A stretch of 64,000 bases of DNA from Chryseobacterium defluvii. GTDB lineage: Bacteria > Bacteroidota > Bacteroidia > Flavobacteriales > Weeksellaceae. The notes under the pieces are model-generated. The model saw only the letters and a program-made list of their open reading frames with translations. It was not told where the DNA came from and did no database searches. Location of the stretch: the NCBI RefSeq assembly GCF_003634775.1, contig NZ_RBXB01000004.1, positions 62,001-126,000 of the forward strand, written 5' to 3'. The position numbers and the translations under genes are program-made. Positions within the stretch are counted from its first letter, which is position 1. The number at the start of each line of letters is the position of its first letter. Below are positions 37,978 through 47,363 of this stretch, piece by piece.

Positions 37978-39138
37978 ATGGATAATCAACCCAATCAACC
38001 CATTGATCCACTTGGATCAATTGAACCTCTTAAAACATTTGAACCCGCTCAGCCAAGCCAGCCTGCTCAAGGTGCTGTTCCGGTTCTTGTAGACAGAGAC
38101 GGAAATGTAAACCTTACCCAGATCCAGGAAGAAGAGCGTCAGCGATATGAGGCTCTTGCTAATTCTATTGATGAAACCAATCCGGGATCCATTGTGAATT
38201 TTGGTTCGGATCTGCAGAAAACACTGGCTAACCAGAGCGACAGCTTCTTAGGAAATGTAAGACGATCAAACTCGGGAGAAGTTGGAGAACTGATCAATAA
38301 TTTATTGGTAGAGCTCAACTATGTTGATGTTGATGAATTGAATAACACCAATAAAGTAAAGGGATTTCTGAGCAGATTGCCATTCATGAAAAAAGTAATG
38401 ACACAGGTGGAAAATCTTTTTGCGAAATATGATAAGATCGTAAATAATATTGATCAGATTTCACATAAAGTAAACGCCGGGATTATTACTTCTTCTAAAG
38501 ATAATGCAGTTTTACAGACGATTTTCGACAGCAATATCAATTCCATCAAACAAATAGAAGATCTTGTGATTGCAGGAAATCTAAGAATGGAAAAAGCCGG
38601 GCAGGAACTTGCCGAAATGGAAGCCAATGCACAGAATTATGCCGATTATCAGATTGCTGATAAAAGGGATTTCATAGCAAGATTAGACAGAAGAATGGCA
38701 GATCTTAAAGTAGTTCGTCTGATCATGATGCAGTCTCTTCCGCAAATCAGGCTGGTGCAAAATAATAATGTTTCCATTGCTGAAAAAGCCCAAACGATTC
38801 TTACCACAACATTACCGGTTTGGAAAAATCAGCTTTCATTGGCAGTAGCCATGTACAGGCAACAGCAGAATATTGAAATTCAACAGAAAGTATCTTCCAC
38901 AACAGAAGAGATTTTAAGAAAGAATGCGGAACGTCTGGGACAGAACTCAAGAAATGTGGCAAAAGCTAATGAACAAACCATTGTATCTGCCGAAACATTG
39001 AGAGAAACAACCACTATGCTGATCAATACGTTGAATGAAGTGAAACAAATCCAGAAACAAGGTGCAGAAAATAGAAGAAAACTGGATCAGGACCTGCAAA
39101 CACTGGAACACGAATTAAAAGCAAATATCAGAGGTTAA
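37978..39138 (+). CDS. TelA/KlaA-family toxic anion resistance protein
   Basis: 386 aa, largely alpha-helical. A Pro/Gln-rich N-terminal tail (to ~35) is followed by a long coiled-coil body with family phrases SFLGNVRRSNSGEVGELINNLL and LRLVQNNN-like IRLVQNNNVSIAEKAQTILTTTLPVWKNQL. TelA is a cytoplasmic partner of TerD in tellurite and envelope-stress resistance. It starts 6 bp after the TerD gene. Confidence 0.92.
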   Translation: MDNQPNQPIDPLGSIEPLKTFEPAQPSQPAQGAVPVLVDRDGNVNLTQIQEEERQRYEALANSIDETNPGSIVNFGSDLQKTLANQSDSFLGNVRRSNSGEVGELINNLLVELNYVDVDELNNTNKVKGFLSRLPFMKKVMTQVENLFAKYDKIVNNIDQISHKVNAGIITSSKDNAVLQTIFDSNINSIKQIEDLVIAGNLRMEKAGQELAEMEANAQNYADYQIADKRDFIARLDRRMADLKVVRLIMMQSLPQIRLVQNNNVSIAEKAQTILTTTLPVWKNQLSLAVAMYRQQQNIEIQQKVSSTTEEILRKNAERLGQNSRNVAKANEQTIVSAETLRETTTMLINTLNEVKQIQKQGAENRRKLDQDLQTLEHELKANIRG

Positions 39139-39150
39139 TACAGTATACAA

Positions 39151-40095
39151 GTGAATGAAGAAGCTGTAAGCATAATGTCTCAAAGCAAAAGAAGATTAAC
39201 GAAGCTTAAACTTCTTTCGAATTTCTTTGAAAATGTTGATATAATATCGATTTATATTAAAACGGATATTATACATAAGTTATTTGAAGAAAACAAGACA
39301 TTGGATTATAATAAGCTGGAGCTTTTTCATCTGCAATATACAGACAGCCTTATAGAGTTGCTGAATAAGATTAAGAAGAAAAAAGAAACGGATCTATTGG
39401 CTGTCATCAATGAAATTAATGTCAATAACCAGTATATTTCCGCCTTTGAAGAAAAGAAAGTAGATAGTTTTGAAATTGACAGGAAAATGTATAGTGGTAC
39501 ATTTTCCCAGCATTTGAAGGCATTATATAAAGACCTTACGGAGGATAAATTTACCCTGAACTGGAATGATGTTCTATATTTTCAAAAAAAATATGCGGCA
39601 GAGTTTTACAGAACAGAAGCGGATGAAACAAAACTGAAATCTCACCCGGTTCCTTCTTATCAGTATCAGGATTATTCCATAGAAAGAAAGTTATTGGGTA
39701 AGCTCAATATACAGAATTTCAAAGTCCGTTTTGTATGTGGTTTCCGGATCGACAGGAATGAATATGAATTATTCAGAATATTTCAGTCTGACGAACATTT
39801 TATATTCAACGTTGAAGAGAAAAAACTGTATCTGATTGACGATGAATTGTCTTATCTCAATACTTCGGAAAATGAATCCAATCAGATCTCAATCATCAAT
39901 CAGCTGAAGAGAAAAAACGAAGAGCTGGAGGAAACTATCCACGAAAGGAAACGTACACTGCCCGATAAGGTTGATTCCGTTTTGAAGGACTATTTACGGA
40001 ATCTGGAGAATATTGATATCATGAACCAAATATTTGATGTGAATGAAGAAACAAATATTTTGCGTGCCATGCTTAATCTGAATATAAATAATTAA
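39151..40095 (+). CDS. Hypothetical protein of the Ter cluster
   Basis: 314 aa, acidic/basic mixed, no signal peptide, a C-terminal coiled coil (NQLKRKNEELEETIHERKRTLPDKV). The start is GTG, and an ATG at 39175 (MSQSKRRLTKL) is a plausible alternative. The family is not recognised. It lies between telA and the second terD on the same strand, so it probably belongs to the Ter complex. Confidence 0.75.
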   Translation: MNEEAVSIMSQSKRRLTKLKLLSNFFENVDIISIYIKTDIIHKLFEENKTLDYNKLELFHLQYTDSLIELLNKIKKKKETDLLAVINEINVNNQYISAFEEKKVDSFEIDRKMYSGTFSQHLKALYKDLTEDKFTLNWNDVLYFQKKYAAEFYRTEADETKLKSHPVPSYQYQDYSIERKLLGKLNIQNFKVRFVCGFRIDRNEYELFRIFQSDEHFIFNVEEKKLYLIDDELSYLNTSENESNQISIINQLKRKNEELEETIHERKRTLPDKVDSVLKDYLRNLENIDIMNQIFDVNEETNILRAMLNLNINN

Positions 40096-40148
40096 TGAAA
40101 AGCAAAACAAATTTTGCCTAAGAAAATAATAATAAAAACATAAAAAAA

Positions 40149-40757
40149 ATGGCTATTAATTTACAAAAAGGTCAAAGAATTAACCTGACAAAAGAAAACG
40201 GGACGGCTCTTACGCAGGCTTGTGTAGGAATAAACTGGGGGGCTATTGAAAAAAAGGGACTCTTTGGAACAAAAAGAGAAGCAGTGGATCTGGATGGAAG
40301 CTGTATTTTATATGATTCAAACAAAAATGCTACTGAAATAATTTATTTTGGAAACCTGAAATCTAAAAACGGATCTGTAAAACATAGCGGAGATGACTTA
40401 ACAGGAGATGTGAACGGGGATGACGGATTGGATAATGAAGTAATCACGGTAGACTTTAGCCAGCTTGAACCTAATGTAGAGCATGTGGCAATGGTTCTGA
40501 ACAGCTATAAAGGACAGGATTTCGGAACAATCCCTTTTGCTTCCATCCGTATTTATGAAGGTTCTCCAACCAATGTAAGGGAAGTTTTTGCAAAATATGA
40601 TATAGCGAATGATGCTTCTTTCAAAGGTCATGTTGCTATGGTAATGGGAGTGTTTTATAAGAGAAACGGAGAATGGAAATTCAACGCTATTGGAGATCCT
40701 ACTACGGATAAAAAATTGCAGGAAACCATTCAGACGGTTCAGCAAAAATATTTGTAA
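40149..40757 (+). CDS. TerD-family protein (2)
   Basis: 202 aa. Begins MAINLQKGQRINL, almost identical at the start to the first TerD. Calcium-site phrases VDLDGSCILYDSN and KHSGDDLTGDVNGDDGLDNEVI. Ends KRNGEWKFNAIGDPT. Slightly longer and more divergent than the first copy (resembles TerZ/TerE-type members). Probably a structural partner of TerC. Confidence 0.92.
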   Translation: MAINLQKGQRINLTKENGTALTQACVGINWGAIEKKGLFGTKREAVDLDGSCILYDSNKNATEIIYFGNLKSKNGSVKHSGDDLTGDVNGDDGLDNEVITVDFSQLEPNVEHVAMVLNSYKGQDFGTIPFASIRIYEGSPTNVREVFAKYDIANDASFKGHVAMVMGVFYKRNGEWKFNAIGDPTTDKKLQETIQTVQQKYL

Positions 40758-40842
40758 GAATTTATACAATCTAAAATAATGTAAAGTGGCAATATCTGTT
40801 ATTACAGCTATTGCTTTTGTAATATAAATAATAACTATTAAA

Positions 40843-41865
40843 GTGGAACAAAGTCAAAGTATCTTGGATCTGCATCCCGGTTTGGTGTGGGGATTTGCTA
40901 TAACGGTCGTCATTATGTTGCTCCTGGATTTAGGGGTTTTCAATAAAAAAAGTCATGAAGTATCTTCTAAAGAAGCCACGATCTGGTCTGTAGTATGGAT
41001 TTCATTGTCCATGGTATTTTCAGGAGTTGTTTATTGGGTGTTTAATCAGGCTGAAGGCCATGAGCTTGCCGTGGAGAAATTCACGCAGTATCAGGCTGCC
41101 TATTGGATAGAAAAAGCCCTTTCGGTAGATAATTTATTTGTATTTATTCTGGTTTTCGGGTTCTTTAAAGTTCCCAAACATCTTCACCATAAGGTTTTAT
41201 TCTGGGGAATCATCGGGGCACTGATATTCAGGGCTATCTTTATTTTTGCAGGAATCGGCTTGATTAATCTGACCTATCTGCCTGAGATGAATGTGTTTGG
41301 AGAGCCGGTAAAGATCAATATCGTAATGACCCTTTTCGGATTGTTTTTAGTGTATGCTGGAATCAAATCGTGGGGAGAAGGCCAGGATGATGATAATGAA
41401 GACTTTGGAGATACGCCGGGAGCTAAACTGATCAAAAGCTTCTGGAAAGTTTCCGATAATTATGATGGGGATAAATTTTTCACGGTCCAGAATGGGATCA
41501 AAATGGCAACCCCTCTTTTGGTAGTCGTAGGAGTTATCGAATTTACGGACGTTCTTTTTGCGGTAGATTCCATTCCGGCGATTTTTGCCATTTCAAATGA
41601 TCCTTTCATCCTTTATACCTCAAATATTTTTGCTATTCTGGGGCTTAGATCTCTATATTTCTTGCTGGCTAACTTTATTCATATGTTTAGCAAGTTGCCG
41701 TATGGTCTGGCTATTATCCTGGCTTTTATCGGGGTTAAAATGTTAATCGCCCCGTGGATTCATATTTCATCGCCAGTTTCGTTAGGAATCGTAGGTGGAG
41801 TATTGCTGATATCGGTTCTTTTATCGATCATGTTCCCTGAAAAAGTGACAGGAGATAAAGAGTAA
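40843..41865 (+). CDS. TerC-family integral membrane protein
   Basis: 340 aa, about nine helices. GTG start. Signatures are LLLDLGVFNKKSHEVSSKEA, EKALSVDNLFVFILVFGFF and VEFTDVLFAVDSIPAIFAI, with conserved membrane Asp/Glu. TerC proteins associate with TerD and TerB and, in the Alx/MeeF branch, export manganese. Last gene of the cluster, followed by a strong bidirectional terminator. Confidence 0.94.
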   Translation: MEQSQSILDLHPGLVWGFAITVVIMLLLDLGVFNKKSHEVSSKEATIWSVVWISLSMVFSGVVYWVFNQAEGHELAVEKFTQYQAAYWIEKALSVDNLFVFILVFGFFKVPKHLHHKVLFWGIIGALIFRAIFIFAGIGLINLTYLPEMNVFGEPVKINIVMTLFGLFLVYAGIKSWGEGQDDDNEDFGDTPGAKLIKSFWKVSDNYDGDKFFTVQNGIKMATPLLVVVGVIEFTDVLFAVDSIPAIFAISNDPFILYTSNIFAILGLRSLYFLLANFIHMFSKLPYGLAIILAFIGVKMLIAPWIHISSPVSLGIVGGVLLISVLLSIMFPEKVTGDKE

Positions 41866-41884
41866 CGGAAAATAAAATACAAAT

Positions 41885-41916
41885 AAAAAGGCTTTACATT
41901 TTTGTAAAGCCTTTTT
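41885..41916. terminator. Bidirectional terminator
   Basis: 14 bp perfect stem AAAAAGGCTTTACA / TGTAAAGCCTTTTT with a TTTT loop, between the convergent terC and catalase-like genes. Confidence 0.95.
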
Positions 41917-42919
41917 ATTTGTATTTCAAGAGTTTATTGATCTTTAACCTTGTTTGCATGGAGACTTTATAAGCTTCATCGCGGAGCTTCTGTATTTTGC
42001 CGACAGGTTGGAATAAAGATTTGCTTTCAAAAGGATTAAATGATAGCATTTCATTTTCACAGGCATTGGGATTGAGTAAGGAATTCTTTTCGATCTTGAT
42101 TTCTCCGACTTTAATGAAAGGCGAGTTTTTCCATTCAACATTCAGCCGGTTGATCGGCTGATCTTGTATGTTATAGCAAACCTGAATAAAAACTTCTGCA
42201 GTATAATTATGGGAGGCGAAATATCCGGTCATCGATTCTTTTATGCTCGTTCCTTTTCCAAAATCTTTATCTATGCCTACCGGTTTCAGCTTTATTTTAA
42301 TCATATTTTCTCCTAATCGATAAGCACCGACAGAGAAATAGCCAAAGGATAAAATAAAATCTTTCCTCTTACGGATGAATTGCAAAGTATTCTTCATAAA
42401 AGACAAGGTAAAGAAAGATGGGAGAGTTTTCAAACTCTGTATGATCAACGGCAACAGACTGCTCAGTTTTTTAGTCATCAATCTGTTGACGGATGTAAAT
42501 ATTTTCAAAAAAGTACTTACTGAATTTATTGGAAATAATGGGAAATTAACCAACGGATAATTGGCAAGCGTGCCTCCGGTTTCATCTTTAATTTTTACAG
42601 AAAAACCATATGCGGGAATATCTCTTTTATTCCTCTGAATTTTCAGGTGGGCATTAGAAAACCGTATGATAAGATCAAACTTTTCTTTGTCGAAGAAAGA
42701 TATTAATTCATCAGGGATATCTTTATTTACAATGAATTGTCCTTCAGCAACTGCATATGTTTTGGCGTGCGCATTTCTGGTGGCATAATGTACGTCGCTT
42801 AAAGAAGATGATTGTTCAACAAAATCCGCGATACTTTTTTTATTAATTTCAAGAAGCTTTCTCTCTTCATCTGTTAACTCATCAAAGGCTCTATTATATT
42901 TTAAAGCATGATCTGTCAT
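41915..42919 (-). CDS. Catalase-like heme-domain protein
   Basis: 334 aa, no signal peptide. Fragments of the catalase fold are visible: HAKTYAVAEGQFIV near 50, IIRFSNAHLKIQRNKRDIPAYGFSVKI near 84-110, and the C-terminal SFNPFESKSLFQPVGKIQKLRDEAY. The usual catalytic His-Asn set and proximal Tyr motif are not evident, so peroxide activity is uncertain. It resembles short catalase-related proteins in Bacteroidota. Confidence 0.6.
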   Translation of the reverse strand: MTDHALKYNRAFDELTDEERKLLEINKKSIADFVEQSSSLSDVHYATRNAHAKTYAVAEGQFIVNKDIPDELISFFDKEKFDLIIRFSNAHLKIQRNKRDIPAYGFSVKIKDETGGTLANYPLVNFPLFPINSVSTFLKIFTSVNRLMTKKLSSLLPLIIQSLKTLPSFFTLSFMKNTLQFIRKRKDFILSFGYFSVGAYRLGENMIKIKLKPVGIDKDFGKGTSIKESMTGYFASHNYTAEVFIQVCYNIQDQPINRLNVEWKNSPFIKVGEIKIEKNSLLNPNACENEMLSFNPFESKSLFQPVGKIQKLRDEAYKVSMQTRLKINKLLKYK

Positions 42920-43021
42920 ATATTTTTCAATTCAATTATAAAGCCAAATATAACTTTTGAATATTAATAGACAGTTAACTGTAGTTTATCGAAATTGTTA
43001 ACATAACGTGGTTCTAATGAA

Positions 43022-43029
43022 TACTTTTG
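43022..43029 (+). promoter_or_regulatory. -7 box of the DoxX-like gene
   Basis: Exact TACTTTTG, 21 bp before the ATG at 43051. It overlaps a possible TTG start at 43027, which argues against that longer start. Confidence 0.6.
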
Positions 43030-43050
43030 AATAATGAAATCTTATTATTT

Positions 43051-43446
43051 ATGGAGAATACAATTTTACTAAGGTTTTCATTGGCTTTCATATTGATTAT
43101 GCATAGTGTACCCTCTATCATAAGTGGTGATATCAACAGTTTTGGAAAAGATTACCTGGATGGTATAGGATTTTCTCCATGGGGGATTTATTTGGCCTGG
43201 ACAATCAAATTAATCCATCTTTTTTCAGTGATTCCTTTATTGGCAAATAGATTCTTAAAAGTTACGGCAATTGCCAATATCATGATTTTCATAGTCGGTA
43301 TTATATTGATACATGGTAAGGAGGGCTGGTTTGTAGTTGGCGGAGGCAGAAATGGTGTTGAGTTCAGTTTCCTTCTTATCATGTGTTTCCTGAGTATTGC
43401 ATTCCCGAAAGGGCCTCTTCATTTCAGAAAAAAGAATGTTTTGTAG
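43051..43446 (+). CDS. DoxX-like membrane protein
   Basis: 131 aa, four hydrophobic helices. Phrases FSLAFILIMHSVPSIISGDINSFGKDYLDGIGF and VGGGRNGVEFSFLLIMCFLSIAF fit small DoxX/DUF4870-like membrane proteins. The function of this subgroup is unknown. The ATG start is preferred over the upstream TTG because the promoter box overlaps the latter. Confidence 0.75.
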   Translation: MENTILLRFSLAFILIMHSVPSIISGDINSFGKDYLDGIGFSPWGIYLAWTIKLIHLFSVIPLLANRFLKVTAIANIMIFIVGIILIHGKEGWFVVGGGRNGVEFSFLLIMCFLSIAFPKGPLHFRKKNVL

Positions 43447-43501
43447 ATGATAACAGACTGTTAGTAGATTTTTAGGATATAACATTCTATGAATGAAGAA
43501 T

Positions 43502-43532
43502 TTTGCTCCATCATAATTGGAGCAATTTTTTT
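43502..43532 (+). terminator. Terminator after the DoxX-like gene
   Basis: TTGCTCCA / TGGAGCAA stem, 7-nt loop, followed by a T run. Confidence 0.85.
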
Positions 43533-43543
43533 AGCTTTATCCA

Positions 43544-44605
43544 ATGAATACCCATCAATTAAAACATCATATCTATTTTTGGATATTTTATTTCCTGTTA
43601 GAGATCCACGCAGAGTTTGCCTACCTTTTGGAAGCACTTAAGCAATTGTCTCTCTCAAAACCGGTGATATTTTATTACTCGGTATTATCTGAGTTTTGTT
43701 TTTTGTTCTCGGAGATCCCATGTTTTTATCTTTTTCTGGCTATTGCCGATGGGAAATTCTCCATATTTAATTCGGTATGGAAAAAAATTGCGGCAACAAT
43801 ACTCGTTATTATTGTAGGAATCATATTATTCAGGCTGATTTGTCACGATTTTGTTTATCCTGTTATTTATGGAATTGAAGAAGATATTTCCAGATTTTCC
43901 CAATTCGGAATTTTCAATGCGGTGATGAATATTATTTTTGCCATTGCTCTTGGATTTGGTTTTGAGAAATCCAGACAGCAAATAGAGCTTCAAAAACACC
44001 TTAATGATATTAAAACTGAAAAATACCATAATGAAATTAAATTTCTAAAAGCCCAGATCAACCCGCATTTTCTTTTCAATACACTTAATAATATTTATGG
44101 GCTTTCCTTGAAAAAAGCAGATGAAACACCGGATATTATTCTGAAACTCTCTAAAATGATGCGGTTTAATATCTATGAATCCACTCATAATATCCCCATA
44201 TCAAAGGATATTGATAATATGAAAGATTTTCTGGATATTCAAAAATTGAGATATAGAAATCTTGATCTGAGATGTACAGAAGAAATTGACAATCCTTCTC
44301 AGGAAATTTCCCCTCTTATTTTATTACAGTTTATAGAAAATGCTTTTAAACATGGTGCATCAGAAAGCTTACAAGGAGCATATATTTATATTGATATAAA
44401 GCTTAAAAACGGAACCTTGCTATTTACCGTTGAAAACTCCAAAGAAACCCATATAAAAGAAACCACCAAAATAGGAATGACCAATATAAAAAGGCAATTG
44501 GAGATTTTATATCCGGATCATTCATTGATCATTGATAACCGGAATGAAAAATATTCAGTCGTTTTGAAAATACACTTTACTCATGGAACTACAGAAAAAA
44601 TATAA
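43544..44605 (+). CDS. LytS-type sensor histidine kinase
   Basis: 353 aa. About four membrane helices in the first 145 residues, a coiled linker, then the His_kinase domain with the phospho-His in AQINPHFLFNTLNN near 170-183 and the N-box LLQFIENAFKHG near 265. No large sensory domain, so the signal is probably membrane-sensed. Overlaps its response regulator by 23 bp, giving translational coupling. Confidence 0.92.
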   Translation: MNTHQLKHHIYFWIFYFLLEIHAEFAYLLEALKQLSLSKPVIFYYSVLSEFCFLFSEIPCFYLFLAIADGKFSIFNSVWKKIAATILVIIVGIILFRLICHDFVYPVIYGIEEDISRFSQFGIFNAVMNIIFAIALGFGFEKSRQQIELQKHLNDIKTEKYHNEIKFLKAQINPHFLFNTLNNIYGLSLKKADETPDIILKLSKMMRFNIYESTHNIPISKDIDNMKDFLDIQKLRYRNLDLRCTEEIDNPSQEISPLILLQFIENAFKHGASESLQGAYIYIDIKLKNGTLLFTVENSKETHIKETTKIGMTNIKRQLEILYPDHSLIIDNRNEKYSVVLKIHFTHGTTEKI

Positions 44606-45287
44606 TTGTCTTATTGTAGAAGACGAGCCCATTGCAGCAGAAATTATTGAGAATTATATCCTACGGAATGATGATTTCAGGATCATAGGAAAATGTTCGG
44701 ATGCAGTTCATGCTGCCAATTTATTATCATTCAATAAACCTGATCTTCTGTTTTTGGATATGAATCTTCCCGTGATAAAAGGTTTTGACTTTTTAAAAAA
44801 ATTAAATGATCCACCATTTACCATTGTCACTACAGCCTATCAGGAATATGCATTGGAAGGTTATGATTTTGATATTGTGGATTATTTGATGAAACCCGTT
44901 TCTTATGAACGCTTCCAGACAGCACTTAATAAATTCAGACACTTGGCGAAAGCTGAAGAAGCATTGTTGGAAGCAACTCACAGTGACTATATTTTTCTTA
45001 CCATCAGAAAAAAACAGTTTAAAATTTACCTTGAGGATATATATTATATTGAAAGCTTTCGGGAATATATTACTGTACACACAAAGAAAGAATCCATCAC
45101 GGTAAAAATGCCGATCAGCAAAATGGAAAATATGTTGAGTCCCTCCGGATTTATACGCATTCATAAATCCTATATTGTTTCCTTAAAAAAAATTGAAGGC
45201 TTTTCTGCGGCGGAAATAATAATCAATAATAAAAAACTGCCAATAGGAAGAACCTATAAAAACATCATAAAGGAAATTAAAATCTAA
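44583..45287 (+). CDS. LytTR-family response regulator
   Basis: 234 aa. Receiver domain with acidic pocket VEDEP near 10-14, phospho-Asp in LLFLDMNLP near 59 and Lys in LMKPVS near 103. The C-terminal LytTR DNA-binding domain (about 135-234) has YIESFREYITVHTKKESITV and FIRIHKSYIVSLKKI. Pairs with the preceding kinase. Target genes are not evident from the sequence. Confidence 0.94.
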   Translation: MELQKKYNCLIVEDEPIAAEIIENYILRNDDFRIIGKCSDAVHAANLLSFNKPDLLFLDMNLPVIKGFDFLKKLNDPPFTIVTTAYQEYALEGYDFDIVDYLMKPVSYERFQTALNKFRHLAKAEEALLEATHSDYIFLTIRKKQFKIYLEDIYYIESFREYITVHTKKESITVKMPISKMENMLSPSGFIRIHKSYIVSLKKIEGFSAAEIIINNKKLPIGRTYKNIIKEIKI

Positions 45288-45302
45288 ATGTATTTTTAAG
45301 CT

Positions 45303-45310
45303 TATCTTTG
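45303..45310 (+). promoter_or_regulatory. -7 box of the FKBP gene
   Basis: Exact TATCTTTG, 15 bp ahead of the ATG at 45326. Confidence 0.55.
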
Positions 45311-45325
45311 TAAAAATATTTAACA

Positions 45326-45760
45326 ATGGGAGTATCAGATTTGTTAGCCAAACGTAAAAAAGAACAGGCCGAAAAAAACCTTAATGAAGGAAAAGCCTAT
45401 ATGGAAGAATATGGCAAAAGAGAAAGCGTGGTACAGCTGCCAAGCGGTTTGCAATATGAAATAATTACTGAAGGAGACGGTCCAAAACCCGGTCCAAAAT
45501 CCACTGTAAAATGCCACTATCACGGAACAACCATTGCCGGAAAAATTTTCGATAGCTCTGTAAAAAAAGGCACACCTGCATCTTTTCCTTTAAACAGAGT
45601 GATCGAAGGATGGACGGAAGCTCTTCAACTTATGCCTGTTGGAAGTAAGTGGAGACTTATTATTCCTCCGCATTTAGCCTATGGAGATCAGCAAATCAGC
45701 AAAGAAATCGGGCCCAACAGTACTCTGGTTTTTGAAGTGGAATTATTAGATATAAAATAA
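45326..45760 (+). CDS. FKBP-type peptidyl-prolyl isomerase
   Basis: 144 aa. A short helical N-terminal segment (Lys/Glu-rich) precedes the FKBP domain: LPSGLQYEIITEGDGPKPG, VKCHYHGTTIAGKIFDSS, VIEGWTEALQLMPVGSKWRLIIP and AYGDQQISKEIGPNSTLVFEVELL. No signal peptide, so cytoplasmic. Catalyses proline isomerisation in protein folding. Own promoter and terminator. Confidence 0.94.
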   Translation: MGVSDLLAKRKKEQAEKNLNEGKAYMEEYGKRESVVQLPSGLQYEIITEGDGPKPGPKSTVKCHYHGTTIAGKIFDSSVKKGTPASFPLNRVIEGWTEALQLMPVGSKWRLIIPPHLAYGDQQISKEIGPNSTLVFEVELLDIK

Positions 45761-45782
45761 GAATTGCCTTAAATATAGCTTA

Positions 45783-45813
45783 AAAACTGGCCTGAACTCA
45801 GGCCAGTTTTTTT
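45783..45813 (+). terminator. Terminator after FKBP
   Basis: AAAACTGGCCTGA / TCAGGCCAGTTTT near-perfect stem, then a T run. Confidence 0.93.
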
Positions 45814-45899
45814 ATTTGTACTATATTAGTATAATGAATTGACAAAGCTTTTGCTTTTATGATGATTTATGATCATCCATGTAAACAAAATCAGATTGA

Positions 45900-46850
45900 A
45901 TGAAAAAGTTATTTTACTTTGTTGCTATCTTAAGTCTGCTTACTTCATGTGTTTCCAAAAAGAATCAGACCATCAGACAGAATATTCTTACCCTGAAAGA
46001 CAGTTATTGCAAAGCTCCGTTTAAATATAATTACACCAATAAAATACCTTCATATAATTCAGATTCCATCCTGGCTGCCAACACAGAGCTTAGAGGGTTG
46101 TTCTCAGATCAAAGTATTCTGATCTTGAATGCACTGGATACCCTTGATGAAGTTCATAAAATCATCGAGCTTAAAAAAGACTCTTCCATTGCCTCCCAGG
46201 TAAAAGTCTTACAGCTTAAAGGTAAAATCAACAGCAAAATTACCATTGCCCTAACGGAACTGGATGCCGTAGCCGCTGAATTTGACTGTGAAGGGGAGAG
46301 GGTAGCGCAAATTGGGAATTATGTGGATAATCTTAATGACTCCAGGAATAATAAACTGATCTTATATTCCATTGTTGCCGGAGCTGCGGCTTCCATTGCC
46401 GGGGGAATAGTAAAAGATGAGGGCTGGAGCAGTGCCATAGACATCAGTGGTGGAGCTTTGGGAGCCGGCTTTGGATTAGCGACTTTGAATCCTAAAGGTA
46501 AAAAAGTAGAATTTATTCATCAAAGAAACCTTTTAAGAGATATCTGGCGCGAAAAACTCGAATCTCCTAACTTCCCGCCTTTTATATGGTATATGTACAC
46601 CGAAAAGAAATTCTCCAACAAAGAATCACATTCTATCATTCAAAATATGAGAGAAAGATGGCTTCATTATCAGTTTGATGATAATAAGCTAAAAGCAGAT
46701 CAGTCTGTTATTTTCAGTGATGGAGGCTTTTACAGGGCTGATGATCTCCATAACCGTGCTGCCATGCTCAACCAGATGCAGTCTGCTACAAGAACTATTA
46801 ATCAGAATATCAATTATTTACTATTGGATTTGGACAGATTGATATTATAA
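45900..46850 (+). CDS. Predicted lipoprotein
   Basis: 316 aa. Lipoprotein signal peptide with lipobox LLTSC (Cys near 17). The middle has a Gly/Ala-rich hydrophobic stretch (LYSIVAGAAASIAGGIVK near 160-178, then GGALGAGFGLATL), which may form a membrane-associated hairpin. The rest is helical. I do not recognise the family. Predicted to be anchored in the outer or inner membrane facing the periplasm. Confidence 0.75.
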   Translation: MKKLFYFVAILSLLTSCVSKKNQTIRQNILTLKDSYCKAPFKYNYTNKIPSYNSDSILAANTELRGLFSDQSILILNALDTLDEVHKIIELKKDSSIASQVKVLQLKGKINSKITIALTELDAVAAEFDCEGERVAQIGNYVDNLNDSRNNKLILYSIVAGAAASIAGGIVKDEGWSSAIDISGGALGAGFGLATLNPKGKKVEFIHQRNLLRDIWREKLESPNFPPFIWYMYTEKKFSNKESHSIIQNMRERWLHYQFDDNKLKADQSVIFSDGGFYRADDLHNRAAMLNQMQSATRTINQNINYLLLDLDRLIL

Positions 46851-46862
46851 TAAAAAATTAAT

Positions 46863-46881
46863 TGTAATAAAATTTGTTACA
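46863..46881. promoter_or_regulatory. Operator 1 of the Rrf2 regulon
   Basis: TGTAA-N9-TTACA inverted repeat (TGTAATAAAATTTGTTACA). A flanked 25-nt version recurs in inverted orientation at 47343-47367. Confidence 0.65.
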
Positions 46882-46916
46882 TTTAAAAATTTGTTGTACC
46901 TTGTCCGGTAATTACA

Positions 46917-47327
46917 ATGAACAATACAAGATTTGCCACGGCAATACATATTATGACACTATTGGAAAAAAGCCCTCAGGAATGGTTAACTTCTGAGTGG
47001 ATTGCAGGTAGTATCAATATAAATCCGGCGATTGTACGTAAAGAGATGAGTGTTTTGAGGGAAGCGGGCCTGATTATAAGCAGACAGGGAAAAGAAGGCG
47101 GGAGTATGCTTGCAAAAAATCCGGAATCCATCAGTATTTCAGACATTTATTCGGCTGTAAAGAATACTGAGGTTTTAGGAAAAAAAAATCAGAACCCGAA
47201 TCCGGCTTGTAGTGTTGGGAAAGAAATCAATGACCATTTAAATACTTTATTTGACGAAACCGATAAATTGGTTGTCAGTTTTTTAGGGAATAAGTCATTG
47301 AAGGAATTCAGCGATCAGTTTGAGTAA
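46917..47327 (+). CDS. Rrf2-family transcriptional regulator
   Basis: 136 aa. Winged-HTH of the Rrf2 type (FATAIHIMTLLEK, SEWIAGSININPAIVRKEMSVLREAGLIISRQGKEGG). Only one Cys (PACSVGK near 99) remains in the loop where cluster-binding members have three, so it is probably not an Fe-S sensor. It lies between two copies of an inverted repeat and likely represses itself and the oxidoreductase downstream. Confidence 0.9.
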   Translation: MNNTRFATAIHIMTLLEKSPQEWLTSEWIAGSININPAIVRKEMSVLREAGLIISRQGKEGGSMLAKNPESISISDIYSAVKNTEVLGKKNQNPNPACSVGKEINDHLNTLFDETDKLVVSFLGNKSLKEFSDQFE

Positions 47328-47344
47328 ATTTTTTTAACCATAAA

Positions 47345-47363
47345 TGTAACAAAAATTATTACA
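47345..47363. promoter_or_regulatory. Operator 2 of the Rrf2 regulon
   Basis: TGTAA-N9-TTACA (TGTAACAAAAATTATTACA), 19 bp before the oxidoreductase start. Near-identical to operator 1 read on the other strand. Confidence 0.65.

Noticed and set aside
40758-40842. Hairpin between the second terD and terC
   Set aside because: Imperfect pairing (GGCAATA / TATTGC) without a T run. Not supportable as a terminator.
43027-43050. TTG start giving a 139-aa DoxX-like protein
   Set aside because: The TTG overlaps an exact -7 promoter box. The ATG at 43051 begins the hydrophobic helix as expected.
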